NCBI GenBank assembly: GCA_024138015.1
Contig: JAMXBB010000004.1
Coordinates: 106,982,365 to 107,046,364, forward strand
DNA from: Lumnitzera littorea
Taxonomy: Eukaryota; Streptophyta; Magnoliopsida; Myrtales; Combretaceae
DNA length: 64,000 bases
Direction of reading: 5' to 3'
Below the pieces are notes generated by a model, which had not been told where the DNA came from, searched no databases, and saw only the letters and a program-made list of their open reading frames with translations. This document shows, in pieces, positions 10,864 through 22,745 of the stretch. Position 1 is the first letter of the stretch. Each line of letters starts with the position of its first letter. Made by a program: the position numbers and the translations under genes.

Positions 10864-12440
10864 TTTGTTAAAGGTAAATGGCCTTCCCTATATTTAGCCA
10901 TTTTGTCATTCACCTCTTCCGGCATGCTTTTCTTCTTAAGCTCCTCCCTCGGGTCATAGACCCTTCTAAATCAAGTAATTCCCTTCATCAAAGAACTTGA
11001 CGTTTCTTGATTTACCACTTGATAATTAAATGGGGTGGCTTTGTAGTTTTCTAGTGCTACCAGTACGTAGAAAGTGTACCTCAGCTTTTAGGACATGCTC
11101 ATTCGTATAGAACTAAAAAACCCTAAGCTTCTTGTTTGAATCGATTATGTTGATGGCGAATTCAAAGTCATTAGAAATCATGCTAATAACTAGGCCATGG
11201 TTAGGTAAAGGGTTATTGTTAATATTCAGAGTTGGGGCTTCCATAAAGTCCAACTACATTGACCCTTCATCTATCAGGTCTTGAATCTTGTTCTTCAGTC
11301 TCCAACATATATTGATTAAGTGCTCCACTTGCCCATAATAATACTCGGATTTTTTATTATGATCATAAAATCTCATCCTATATCTATCATTAAGAAGCTC
11401 CTATTGAATCACATTATCCTTTCGCAACTTCTCAAAGACCCGACTTATAGGAACCGGTATGCTAGTAAATTGTTTGGAGGTCTTATTGGCTTGGGGTTGA
11501 ATTATGAGTTGATGTTGGACTGGAGGTGGAGTTTTCTCTAAAAAGACTTAAGCATTTGGTCTAGCATTTGAATTTACCACATTGACCATGGATTATTTAG
11601 GCTTGTTGATTTTTAGTCTAGAAATAAAGGATGAAGTAGATGGTCTTTTATTTGATGATTCTTAAAGCTTACCGAAGGAGATGGTGCTTTCAATCCTATA
11701 TCTTGTAGCCACCACCTCGGCAAAACTAAATGAGGCTTACCTGATCAATTGGGAGAAATATGATCTTTCCAATGTAAGCTCTTTCTCAATCATGAGAGTG
11801 GATACCTTTGTAGTTAAGGATCTCCATCTTTGAGAGTACTGTTTAAATGACTCGTTGTTCTTCTTTTATAGGGTGACCAAATCCATCATGGTCAAAGCCA
11901 CTTCAACGTTGAACCTGTATTGTTCATAACATGCCCTGGCAAGTTTTTCCTATGTATTTATTTAGTTTAGGTCGAGTTAGGTGTAACAATTAGGGCTAGA
12001 CTTAATAGACTATCCTAGAAGGTTTGCACCATGAGTTGGTCATATTAAACATATTTATCCATCTTTCGTACGTATAGTTTGGTATGAAGCTTGAGGCATC
12101 TCGTCCCGTTGTACTTTTCAAACTTCAATACCTTGAACTTTTCGAAGTAGGCTCCAACATCATATGTAGAGTAATCGATGATTCTGGCCTGTTTAAACCC
12201 GTCAAAGCCCCCAAGTTCCTTCATGTTTTTTTTATTATCTACTAGGTTGGCTTCCTTTCTAATTCCTTCAAACTGTCTTGATTAGGTCCCGAGTTAGTCG
12301 GCCTTGTATTAGCAAGGGATACATATGTATCAGGCTCGAAAGTCGATTTAATTTTTAGATAGACTCCTTCTATCTCAAATGAGTCCTTTGGATAATCATC
12401 CTTTGCTTTGGGGGGTAGAGCCTCAATGTTCTTCTGATAC
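10864..12440 (-). pseudogene. gag (capsid) region of the Ogre/Tat element
   Basis: Recognisable text lies between about 12,220 and 11,640: FEKFKVLKFEKYNGT, then KLYVRKMDKYV, then a decayed SLKWL-like stretch. This corresponds to the retrotransposon gag domain with its usual F-KYNGT start and YVRKM motif. To the right, 12,508-12,242 is an acidic, Pro-rich gag linker with several stops. The region packages element RNA. Its N-terminal parts lie beyond two insertions, at 13,716-13,880 and 17,249-17,360. Confidence 0.75.
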
Positions 12441-13715
12441 AAGGTAAGTGCACTTATCAGTTTTAATATAGCGGATGTAAGTCTGAGTTGATACCTTAGA
12501 GACCTCAAGTACTAATACTAACCTTAGTTTTATAATCTAACCGGAAAATTGTGATAGGTTGAATGAATTAAAAATACTAAAATTAACAAATTAATCTAAT
12601 TATAAGACTTGACTAAGCAATTTAGGAAGCGATAAAATTAAGAACGACTTCAAGAAAGCAAATAACATATTTAGGAATTGTTTCCCCTAGTGTTTAACAT
12701 ATGACCGCTAAAAATCTATTCAATTCCATCTCTATTATTCTTAACCGGAGGGATTCATAATTGAAGTTAACACCTTTCTCAAGCATATTAACCCTAATCC
12801 TAAATTATTTATCGGAATTTCTTCACTTAGTAATATAATTTAGATTCGCATTAATGTACAATGAATTCTCATACAAAAATAATAACTTTCTGGAAGAATA
12901 ATGTATCTTATTTCTAAGTACACACGTAATTCTCTTCAATTATATCAAGATCTCATTATTCATGTGATTTTTCAATCATCATGCATAATATCATGATTAA
13001 TATCCTAGAAATATCAATTAACAATGAAAACATATAATTGAATCAAGAAAAATAGAAACTTTATTGAAAATTATCAATAAATCTAATAGTCATATGAAAC
13101 CTTAGGTTTTACAATCTTAAACTATCATGATAAAATTAAAAACGAATTGCAACAAAATCAAGAAGTAAAGCATGTAAAACCTCTTTTGTCGATGAGAAAT
13201 TTCTTCAATCTTGAAGTCAGGTGTTGCTTCCGCCTTTTTCTCTTCCTTCTCTTCAAGTCTCTTCTCTTTTTAAGGTCAAAAGTTATGTGCAAAACCCTCA
13301 TAAGTCCTTATATAATATATTATGAAGTTTCTTTTTTTTGTCACCAGATATAGCTTGGGATACAGTTGTGTCCCCAGGTTATGTAATTTACTGACCTTAG
13401 CACAAAAAATCATCCTGTATGGACACAGCTTGGGAAACACAGCTTGGGGAAATAGTTGTGTCCTAAACTGTATAACTTTCTGACAAAAAATTGTCACTTT
13501 TGCTTATTGTTTATGTAACTTCATAACTTCATAACTCATCTATTTGAACTCCGAATTGAGTAAAACTTTATTCCTTTTCTTCGTTTTCAATTTGAGAATA
13601 TGTTTAAACTTTGAAATCAAAATTTTACTTAATTAAGTATCAATTTCTTTAAAAAAACCAAAAATATAAGGGAAAAGCTATAAAATCACCATGTGAAATG
13701 TATTTAAAATAAGAG
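12441..13715. mobile_element. AT-rich insertion inside gag, class unknown
   Basis: This 1.3-kb non-coding block interrupts the gag coding text: readable gag sequence ends on one side and resumes on the other. Its left end begins near GGTAAGTGCACTTATC and its right end near AATAAGAGTTATCA. It has no LTR, TIR or reading frame that I recognise. An internal cluster at 13,345-13,470 repeats a CAGCTTGGG / GTTGTGTCC motif several times. GTAAGTGCAC-type starts are common in plant non-autonomous repeats (from memory). Confidence 0.5.
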
Positions 13716-13880
13716 TTATCATCTTCTTACGACGAGCCCTTAAGGTTTCTTCATTAGATGGTATTATGCCTCAAAGTAAGGTGATGCTGTCCGCAAGGAA
13801 ACTCATTTGTTCTGCCATCCTTTCCATGGTCCTTTCCAAAAAGCAAAATCTTAGCTCGGTAGGATTAATGATCTTGGGAT
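13716..13880 (-). pseudogene. gag fragment between two insertions
   Basis: The minus strand reads NPKIINPTELRFCFLERTME, then MAEQMSFLADSITLL and ETLRARRKK. This is a plausible Met- and Glu-rich gag N-terminal helix. It joins the fragment at 17,249-17,360 on one side and the linker left of 12,441 on the other. Confidence 0.6.
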
Positions 13881-14537
13881 TGTCACATCCCCACTTAACA
13901 CGAAATGCACCATCACACAGGAGTACCTATTGAAAACTTAACTCAACATACTCATTCATCAAAAGACAACATTATTTACATAACAAAGAGGTTGCTACAT
14001 CAAAGTTCAGTTGAATATTCTATTACAACTTATGTATACAACATAATATTTACTCCAAACATGAACTAGCTCTTTCTTTTATCATCTTCACAATAATAGA
14101 ATTCTTGAGTTAGTATAGGTTCCATACAAAAGTCGTTGACTCTGACTCACACTCTCAATATATATATCCCTACTCTTCCCCCCTAGTGTTGGGTCCTTTA
14201 CGGTACAGTTAACCTAAGGATAAAACATTTTATCCCCTCAGCTACTGAAGTTGAGTGAGAGTGGATAACAAATAACATAATATAGATAATATGATAGACA
14301 ATACTACATATCACAACTGAAACATTTCAACCATAACTCGCAAGTTCAACTTCACATATGCATTTACCTAACCAGGCATTTACTGCTAGTAATACAGCAT
14401 TGTATGCTTATGCACATGGCATGCATTGGTACCGATATCCTATGCCCTTCCAATCTTTTTCTGATTAGTCGACATAATCAAGTATTTGGATATAATGTCT
14501 AGGAACCTAGGGCAATAAGGAGCTGTCTAGGAACCTA

Positions 14538-14722
14538 GGGCAACAAGGAGCTGCCTAGGAGTAGGACCTCCACCAAATTGGATTACATATTGTAGTCTAC
14601 CATTATCGAAAAGGGCAATAAGGAGTCGCTTAATAATAGAACCCCCACCAAATTGGTCTACACACTATAGTCTACCATTATCAAAAAGGGCAACAAGAAG
14701 TTGCTTAGGAGTAGGACCCCCA
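14538..14722. repeat. 75-bp tandem repeat, about 2.4 copies
   Basis: Units starting GGGCAACAAGGAG begin at 14538, 14613 and 14688, exactly 75 bp apart. They share CCACCAAATTGG and TAGTCTACCATTATC. A half unit at about 14,510 shows the same CTAGGAACCTAGGGCAA text. The array lies inside the solo LTR. Confidence 0.85.
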
Positions 14723-16224
14723 ACTTTACTTTATAAAATTAGACTACATACTGTGGTTCACTAAATCAAAGAGGTGACACTGCCAAATTAGACCATACAC
14801 TGTAGTCTATCAAATTTGACTATCAAAATAGTTACATGTTCAAGCAATGCAATCTATATGCTTCAAAAAACTGCATTTATAAAACCATGCTTTTTCCATG
14901 ATCACTTGGAAGCCATATTCTGAAAGTTCTGACTCGTAGATCCTTTTTATGTTATGCCATGCCATGATATACAATAGCAACTTAAGTATATCACTCAATA
15001 CAACCAATCTTTCAATTTTATTCAATCTAGTGATTTAATTCTAGTTTTCGAACTCTCACTAGTGGAATTGTAGTATCTTAATTAAGGTTCACTTAGGTGA
15101 ACACCCAAAAGATTCAGTTAGCAATTACTCAATTTCCTTAGTTAGCACATTCATTCGTAAGCACAAATCATCACCCAACATAGTAGCATAACAATTTAAC
15201 CAAGATACAGTTTTTATCATTCAAAATCATCACATCAGCATTCACTATAGTGATATATCGATTCACCCAAGATATACCCATATTCAATTAACACAACATC
15301 AAACAGTACATAGTGTTATGAGTAATAATATATTTACCCCAAGCATGGGTTAGATCCACTTACTTGGGCTTAATAATAATATAGAATCCTAAACTCCACC
15401 ACGTGTTCCTTCCTTACTTATCATACGTACAAAAATATAAACATGGTTTCTAAGTTAATTACTAGTCAAACCTAAATTCTCGTAAACTTTCCTTACTATG
15501 TCTTTAAACTTCATTTAACTGTATCTTACTCATTCCTTATCCAATTTCAATAAACTTTATATCATCACAATCATTATTTCAAGTGCTACTGATATATCTT
15601 AAGAATCAAGTCTATCAATATTATCAAAGTCTAAAAATACCCTTTTTTCATTACAACTCGACCGTATGCTACTCTAACTCCGTAATTGACCCGAGTAAGC
15701 TTTAGTATGGAACTAAAGACTCTAAAATTTATACTTTCCAAACTTGTCCAGCAACCCTTAATATGCCACAAAGTGTTCGTTTGACATAAATTTGATAAAT
15801 ATTTTAATAGTGCTAATTGTTATATTACATAGAAAGTTAATATATAGGTTTATACTAGGAAAATACATAATAAATAATATACAAGCTCAATTAATTTCAC
15901 AAAAAATCTTATAGACTTACAAAAATATATAGTTTAATTATTGACCATGAATTACATCAAATTGGCTATGATTTATTTTTGCAAAAATAGTGATTTTAGC
16001 TTAAAATAACGGAAAATTAGAGAAAATAAACAAATTTATGCATGACATAAAAATTAAATATTCCAAATATCATTATAAAATTTCAGAAGTCTAAACATTT
16101 AGGGCTTATTCATTAATTTAATTAAAAACTAATTATTTCAACAGTTCGATGAAATTGGCAGTTTTATTCAAAATAATTATAAAAAATAGTAAACATGCTT
16201 AAATTTAAAAATTCTTGTTACCAC

Positions 16225-16227
<3 letters not shown>

Positions 16228-16261
<34 letters not shown>
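16228..16261. repeat. (AT)n microsatellite
   Basis: Sixteen or seventeen consecutive AT dinucleotides lie inside the solo LTR. Similar (TA)n runs occur at 23,576-23,606 and 34,579-34,600. Confidence 0.95.
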
Positions 16262-16263
<2 letters not shown>

Positions 16264-17248
16264 GTGTATTATATACAAAAATTGAGCTTGAAACAATATC
16301 ATCTAATATTTTATAAAAATTAGTTTAATTTTCACCCAAACAGGACATTTTCTTAAGGAACTCATATTTATACTAATTATTTAATTAAAATAAAATTACT
16401 ATATTAATCTACACCTAAAATAATCTTAGAATACCAAATTTCATAATTAATTGACAACATTTGATATTTTTAGCGAACTAAATAAATTACGAGTGGAAAA
16501 TTTATTTACTTAAATTAGTCGTGTCTGACCACCACCTAGCTGCCACACCTTATTAGAAGAGTTTCTTTGGCCACCCTCTATTAGACATCTAAGCCCCACT
16601 AAGTCAAGTTATGGATAACCTATTGAACCGCCCTAACCTAATTCCAACCCTGTTTCTTATTCTATTCTTATTTTAATTTTTCTAAATTGTTTTCTTTTAT
16701 TTTCAGAGTTCCAAAATATTGAAATTAGGGTTTAGGTCCTATTTATAGTTTTTAAAGTTTACTTAATTAAATATAATTTGGACATATGTATGCCACATAT
16801 CAATTTTCCATTTTCTTCAGTAACATGTGTCATCCCCTCATTAATCAAGTGTTGACTCATTATTTCCAATTAATCCTAAGGTGACATGTCATTTGGTGAC
16901 TCAATTTTTTATGAATTTTCTATTACTTTATATTATTTTACCTAATTTTGATAATTTATTATTATTATATGTATATATTTAAAACATATAATGTATATCA
17001 CATGTAAATACATGTATATTATGTATAATTCAACTTCATTTATTATTTCTAAAAAACTAATTAACTTATCTCTAATATCTCACTATATTTAAAAGCTTGA
17101 ATTTTACAATTATCTACTTTATCAATAAATTAACGTTTTTTTTAAATTAATATTTTTATATAGCTCATTTTGAGAAATTGACTTTACTTGAATTACTTCG
17201 TCAATATTTTCTAACCTTAATGTGAAGTTTGAAATAAAATTGTTGACA

Positions 17249-17360
17249 TATCCTAGCGCCCTAAATTTAGGAGATCAGATCCTAAGGTTAGTAAACTGGT
17301 TCGAAATCTTGGAGTATTATTAGGGTTGTTGTTGTTGTTGTCGCCTCCTTGAGTGACCAT
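17249..17360 (-). pseudogene. gag start of the Ogre/Tat element
   Basis: The minus strand opens with an ATG at 17,360 and reads MVTQGGDNNNN, an Asn run coded by (AAC)n, then PNNTPRFRTSLLTLG. The frame stops at the solo LTR boundary. This is a sensible start for the gag polyprotein because ORF1 ends about 300 bp upstream. The Asn run coincides with a (GTT)n microsatellite on the plus strand. Confidence 0.55.
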
Positions 17361-17639
17361 TCTAGTTTAAGAGCAAGTTCTGATCGGAATCCTCTAAAAG
17401 ACTTGACGTCTGGGAGCTATTTTGAAACTTGATGAGAGTACTTTCACAAAAAGTTAGCACATATATACATTTTTTTTAGAAAAAGAGTGTAAATGTACAA
17501 ATGTAAAAATGTATGGCATACGGATGTAAAGAAATTTAAATTAGCAAGAGACGCTTACTATAGCAAAACATAATTAACTTTTATTGATCTTTGCAATTGT
17601 GAAACTTTACATCATTTATCACATTTAAAGAAAAGTACC

Positions 17640-19150
17640 TTAAAGGAAAAAGAAAAATTATATCCTATTCTTCTTATGGCAGTTAAATTCGCCTTATGCC
17701 TTCTTCCTCTTTTGAATCTTAGGAGCCTCCACCTCCTTGCTCTTGCTTCTAACTTTCCTGAGTTGTGCTTCTAGAGCCTTTATCTTCTAGTAGTATTCTT
17801 TACAGTGGGCTTTCAATTCTTACTCTCCTTCATTTACTTTCTCTGGTGCAATGTCAACTTGGACCTCTTCTTTCTCCTTTGCCTCTTCGATATCCTTTAG
17901 CTTTTGCAGTTGGTGATAGAGAAATCCTTTAGTTGTCTAAAATCTACCAAGTATTCCTTTGGTAGTAGGGGTGGTCTTCGTTTTACACCAAAGAGCTTTA
18001 ATGCTTAGAAGCTTAGTTACCTTGTCAGCCATCAAAACGTTAGGGTCATGAAAGTCAAGTGAAACAGGCTATAATGATAGCCTTAGAATCATTTTTTAAT
18101 AGGTTTGTTAGTTAGAATGTACTTAAGATAGAGGTTGAAGCTTATTAGAGCTACTACTTTGAAGCCTTCACATTCTTTTACCATTTCCTTATTTGAAAAC
18201 CATCTAGGTATCCAAAGTAGTTCCTCAGCTTTCATGTCTTGAAAATATTAAACCTAGTAACGGGTGGCTATATTTTCAAGTAGCTCGATTCGCTCTTTAA
18301 AAGACTTGATGAGATCATATCATTGTGCAAACTTAGCATAGTTGAAATCAAGTTGGTGAATTCTCATGTGGTTGATGAATCAAACCAAAATTAAGGCCAT
18401 GCTGGTCTTCAGATCTCTATGTTTCCTTCTCTTGAGGTGATTTAGTGAGCAAATTTGTTCAGCTAAGAGGGTAGGTACATACGACTTCGTTTTAAGAAAC
18501 TAGGTTACCATTTCTACAACTCTAAAGTGGACCCAACATTTTTCATCTATGAATAGGATAGTGTTGAAGGCCACCAAGATATAGGCTTTGACTCGATGAT
18601 GTTGGTGCCAAGTTTCTAGGTTTGTACAGAAAATGTCTCACTTTTCTTTGTGTTTTAGCTTGGTAAAACACCAGTTGATGATGTCATCCATTCGAATAGT
18701 CTTCTCTTGAACAAAAATCCTATTTATCTCGACTTCTTTAACTCTGAGTAACCTGCTAAAGATCATGGTGCAACGGCTTCAAGGTCTGGAACATAAATAT
18801 CATTGATAATTGTTGAAGCACAAAGTTATTCGGTGTACTCTTCAATGGTTGGACTTAGTTAATGTAAGCCAAAGCAAAAAAGCAATAGCTTTGGGCTCCC
18901 AAAAATGTACTAAGGCCCACATCAAAGCAATATTCATAGCAACCTTATGAAAAGACAGTATAGGTCTAATCTTGCTTTTGATGAATTCTTGTCTATTTGG
19001 ACTAAAAAGTTAGAACCAAGTCTGGAGTATTTTTTAGGCCCATGAGGGGGTATACATGGATCTCTTCGAAAGCAGTCTAAGTTGATATGGCCACGTCTAT
19101 AAAAAGTAAAATTACAATCAAAGCCTATTCTAAACTTTGTATGTAATCTT
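17640..19150 (-). pseudogene. ORF1 of the Ogre-like element, DUF7745/plant-mobile-domain-like
   Basis: Three frames together give a long protein between the 5' LTR and gag. Near 18,960-18,830 it reads ALVHFWEPKAIAFLLW followed by IEEYTE; the pattern HFW...F...TPTIEEY is typical of the plant DUF7745 / plant mobile domain family. Further on come IRMDDIINWCFTKLKH, VKAYILVAFNTILFIDEKCW and LDFNYAKFAQ. The C-terminus (17,950-17,680) is a Lys/Glu-rich coiled-coil-like tail. An extra ORF before gag is the hallmark of Ogre elements; its function is unknown. Many stops and frameshifts are present. Family assignment is by motif recall. Confidence 0.6.
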
Positions 19151-19703
19151 TACAGGGGAAAATTACAAGAATGATTACAAAGGAAGAATAAAAGGAAAAA
19201 GAAAAAAAATAGGAAAAATACAACTCCACAATTGCAATTCTTCGTTTAGGTCTACTACATTATGGGTTCTTGCCAATCCTTTGCAAATGACTTCATGCAT
19301 GCAAAAAGGTGAATTCTAAAGGTTCTCAAGTTTTATGACTTTACACGTTTCTAAAGAAATGGCTCCTTGGTCACATAGAAACTTGAGTGAGGTAGCCTGA
19401 TTGTCCTTGGAAGGTGGTTACCCCATAACATCCGAAGCTTATATAATGACCTCCGTCATAAGGTCCTAAGATGGCCTAATTCTGACCATACTTGTTGTAC
19501 ATATGATTTAGAAAATAGAAACCCCCTTAAGAAAACCTTACATGTCACTATAACAAATAAGTTAGTACAACTATTTATATTTTACAAAAAAAAAGAAAAA
19601 AAAGGAAAAGAAAATTTACAAAAATAATTTACAAATTAACTCAGGTATTTTTTGAAAAATAATCTTAATTTAAAAAAATTCAAGTGGTTAGCCCTCTTAT
19701 TGT

Positions 19704-19721
19704 CCTTAGTGGAGTTGCCAA
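19704..19721 (-). other. Candidate primer-binding site
   Basis: Next to the inner end of the 5' LTR the minus strand reads TTGGCAACTCCACTAAGG. This resembles the TTGGCGACTC-type sites I recall for Ogre/Tat elements. I do not assign a tRNA. Confidence 0.5.
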
Positions 19722-19722
19722 G

Positions 19723-22103
19723 TGTCAAGCCTGATTTTTCAAATTTTCAATTTTTATTTTATTTTCCTTATTTCGATTAATATTAAATCCTAACTCATTT
19801 AATGTTTACCCTTGACTAGGGATTAAGGAAAATTCTGATTTTCTTTTTAAATTGAAAATCGTTTAGAGTCATTACTCAACCGTGATTGGGAAAAGAAATA
19901 AGTTGTGACCAATTAGGTGGATTGTTTATAACTCAACTACTGGTATTTGATAAAATTAATTTTAATAAAACTAGAGATTTTTGAATTCAGGAGCTATCTT
20001 ATTAAATACTAATTGGTATTACTTCTAATTTTTTGAAATTAAGTTTAATTTTCGACATTAACCCTTTCTTTTTGTTTCTACAAAGCTCATTCTCAAATAA
20101 CTAAATGAAATTGTATTTATTTTACAAAAAAATAGGGAATTTGAGATATGATTTACAAAAAATGGGAAAAATAAATTTTTCACAAATTTTATGTTACTTC
20201 GGAGGTACATATGTACTCACTAGTCATAATTAAACGTTGATAGTTCATTCTAAAAAATTTTAGTGTATTAGTTTGTTTTAATTTTGAAAATCTATCGGTT
20301 TTACATTTTTAATGCATTTATTTTATTTAAAGAAAATTTGTAAAAAGGTCCTAAGTTAGGTTTTTTCGTGTTTTGAAAATTCTAAAAAAAAAGTCATAAT
20401 CTTTAGAAATGGTTAGTTAAATTTTACCTTTATAAAAAACAATTTTCTAGGTGATATAATAAGATTTTTTCAATTTTTTTATTTGTCTATTTTTTTCATG
20501 TTTTGACAAATTCCTTGGAGATAAAAACACTTTTGTTAAAAGGCTTCTCTTTTCCTCTTCTTTTTTATTTTTTTTTTCATTTTTTGTGAATAACCCATGA
20601 AACAAATAAAATAAAATATAACAACTAAAAAAAACAATAAACTAAAATGAAGAGATTGAACCAAAACAAGGAGAACCAAGCCTGTTTTTATTTAAAAGCA
20701 TGCGGGTCGATGAAGCTTAGATCTGATTCCGGTTAATCACTAGGAAATTGGGTCACGATTATGGGATGCAGCAACATAGGGATGCTATAGGAGTGATTTC
20801 ATGAGTCCTTTCGAGTAGGTAAACACCTTTTTGTGTGAATTAGATTGGGTATTATGGTTCTTGTACTAACGCTATGATGATTAGGCATAATCCATGAGGG
20901 TGTGCTGTAGCGGTGAAGTGATGATTGTGGTTGTTTAGTGTGGTTTAGATGTTAGGTTGTTGCAATTGAAAATTGAGGGTGGAGCAGCAATTAACTATGT
21001 TAATTTGAGGGTGTTAATGTAAATGGCATTGAATCTGCTATGGTTATCTTGTATGAGTGTTGTGTGGTGTTTGGGTTGATCGATTGTTTAGGTGAGAGAA
21101 AGGAGTTGAGGATGCTATTAACTAGATAGTGGGAGGCTTAAGTAGCGTTGTGTACAGGTGGTGGAGGAGTGGGTTCAAGTGTAAGTGCTGCTGTGTGTAT
21201 TTGGGGGACACCACAATATTTCGCAAGTGGTAAGTCAGTTGGGTACTTTTGGTGTTAGGTTACTGCTGGGTTCGATGAATGGGGGTTTGATTGTAGGTGT
21301 TGCTTGGCTAATGTTATGTGAGTGGTGGTCGCTACTGTGGCTGTTGAGGATGGTGGTCGTGTATAGTGCACTATGATTGGGGTAAGAGACGACAAGAAAG
21401 TTGAAATCGAGTTATCGCGTATTCTTTTTTTTTACTATGACATGATCCTTATTTATAGAACTCGAAATTGAATCTTGTAAACAATTTTGGATCACATCAA
21501 ATCCCCCTAGATAAGATTCAATCTAGATTTGAATCTCTACAAATCTCCATTTTATCAGATTTAATTATATCATCACTAGAATTATGATTTTCATCAATTC
21601 TTTAGTCATCATTCTATTAAATCCATTTAGAAACAATAAAAATCTACATAGATTTGTCACTGGAGTTAGGTTCTAGAAACTTGAATTTCCTCTTTGTTTC
21701 TATTTGTTTCCTTTGAAAAAACTAGGGAAGAAGATGACCTAATCACATGACAGGGCTTCTAGCCTTGTTGCGAATAAGCCAATCTTTTATTTTTTAAATA
21801 AATGAATGAATAAAGAAGTAACAACACTAAACCTAGTCCCAACCTAAAATTGAACTCTAAAGTAACTGAAGCGCATTAATTAATTTAATCCCGAACAAGA
21901 TCTCAATATGATTCTTAACAACTAAATTTAACTATATTCAACCCTAAAAATGACCTACGGTTGACAATTCATTCTTAACTCTTCTTTTTTTTTTTCCTCC
22001 AATTTTTAACTTTTTGTATCTTCCTCAATTTTATAAAGGACCCTTTTCTTTTATTTTTTTAAAAAATCTCTAAATTATAGGGGGCAAAAATGGGGTGTCT
22101 ACA
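19723..22103 (-). repeat. 5' LTR of the Ogre/Tat element
   Basis: On the minus strand it runs from TGTAGACACCCCA (22,103) to GGCTTGACA (19,723), 2,381 bp with TG...CA ends. The outer 150 bp match the fragment at 1,235-1,387. It has no coding content. The open stretch on the plus strand at 21,185-21,376 is G-rich low-complexity LTR sequence, not a gene. Confidence 0.8.
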
Positions 22104-22399
22104 CCACTATGGCAAAGATGAATATTTATTCCATGCAATGTTCATGAAGAAAATGACTAAGTGTTAAGATTTAAACATTCTTGTTCATATTACATAAGAA
22201 ATGGATTACTACCTATCTTAAAAGAAAGATGCATATCGACTATCATTTTACACAAACCTTCCTTTTTCTTTTCCTTGGAAAAATGGAAAAGTATGGACCT
22301 TTGTAAGGAAAATCCTTCCTTTTACTTTTCCTTGTTATTTGTTTTATGTGTTATCTATTCCATACTCCATCGGATGTTTCCCTCGTATGTGCTTCCTCA

Positions 22400-22745
22400 A
22401 CGTTCCATATCCATCATCAGATTTCTATGCATAGTTTTTGTTGCGATAATTACAAAATGCAGGAATATTTCCATTTTCACCTACAACTTTATGGAGATGT
22501 TTAGTAAATATATCCAATTTCAATGGCCTTGGTTGCTTAGCGTTGGGATTCCCTTCAGTTGCTCCTCCCCCTTAGATGCCATCTCTTCCTTTGCATCCAA
22601 GTTATACACAGGCATCATTTGTTTAAACCCCAGTGAAGGACATTGCATTATGCTGGGGGCTTAATCCCGCATGAAGTCATAGAAATTGTGTTCATGCTCT
22701 ATGTTCTCTAAGGGGGCATTAGTTGATGCCATTGTCTTACCTTTG
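22400..22745 (-). pseudogene. Conserved minus-strand reading frame in tandem unit copy 1, unknown
   Basis: The minus strand reads GKGKTMASTNAPLEN, then HEHNFYDFMRD, a stop, then APSIMQCPSLGFKQMMPVYN and EEMASKGEEQL. The same frame is recognisable in copy 2 (31,174-30,980: ASTSALMENMEY, FYDFMQD, EEEMASKEEE), with a stop at the same place. I do not recognise the family. Shared stop positions indicate that the frame was already broken before the tandem duplication. The longer plus-strand open frames over the same DNA (22,161-22,664 and 30,623-30,979) are probably its mirror image. Confidence 0.4.

Larger units (their letters stand above)
13881..17248 (-). mobile_element. Solo LTR inserted in gag
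   Basis: On the minus strand it starts TGTCAACAATTTT and ends GGGGATGTGACA, a TGT...ACA pair of about 3.37 kb. Gag coding text lies directly on both sides and nothing inside is coding. Internal features are a 75-bp tandem repeat and a long (AT)n run. No clear target duplication is left (GGGAT on the left, TATCC on the right). The GATGTGACA end groups it with the other GGGTCATGATA/GACGTAACA-ended LTRs here. Confidence 0.7.
1235..22103 (-). mobile_element. Ogre/Tat-lineage Ty3/gypsy retrotransposon, nested and decayed
   Basis: Fragments on the minus strand follow the Ogre/Tat order: LTR, primer-binding-like site, ORF1, gag, protease, RT-RNase H, second (archaeal-type) RNase H, integrase, tandem-repeat-rich 3' UTR, LTR. 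An extra ORF before gag and a duplicated RNase H mark this lineage. The two LTR ends match over about 150 bp (1,235-1,387 against 21,958-22,103), both with a GGGCAAAAAT block near the terminus. Known insertions are 3,682-5,610, 12,441-13,715 and 13,881-17,248, and 1-1,234 interrupts the 3' LTR. Without inserts and with a full 3' LTR the element would be roughly 17 kb, within the Ogre size class. Stops and catalytic changes make it non-functional. Confidence 0.85.

Noticed and set aside
22161..22664. 167-codon plus-strand open frame, similar to 30,623-30,979
   Set aside because: Both lie on the opposite strand of a better coding-like frame and in a duplicated repeat. Their similarity is explained by the DNA duplication, and the composition (Phe/Ser/Ile-rich) is typical of antisense reading.
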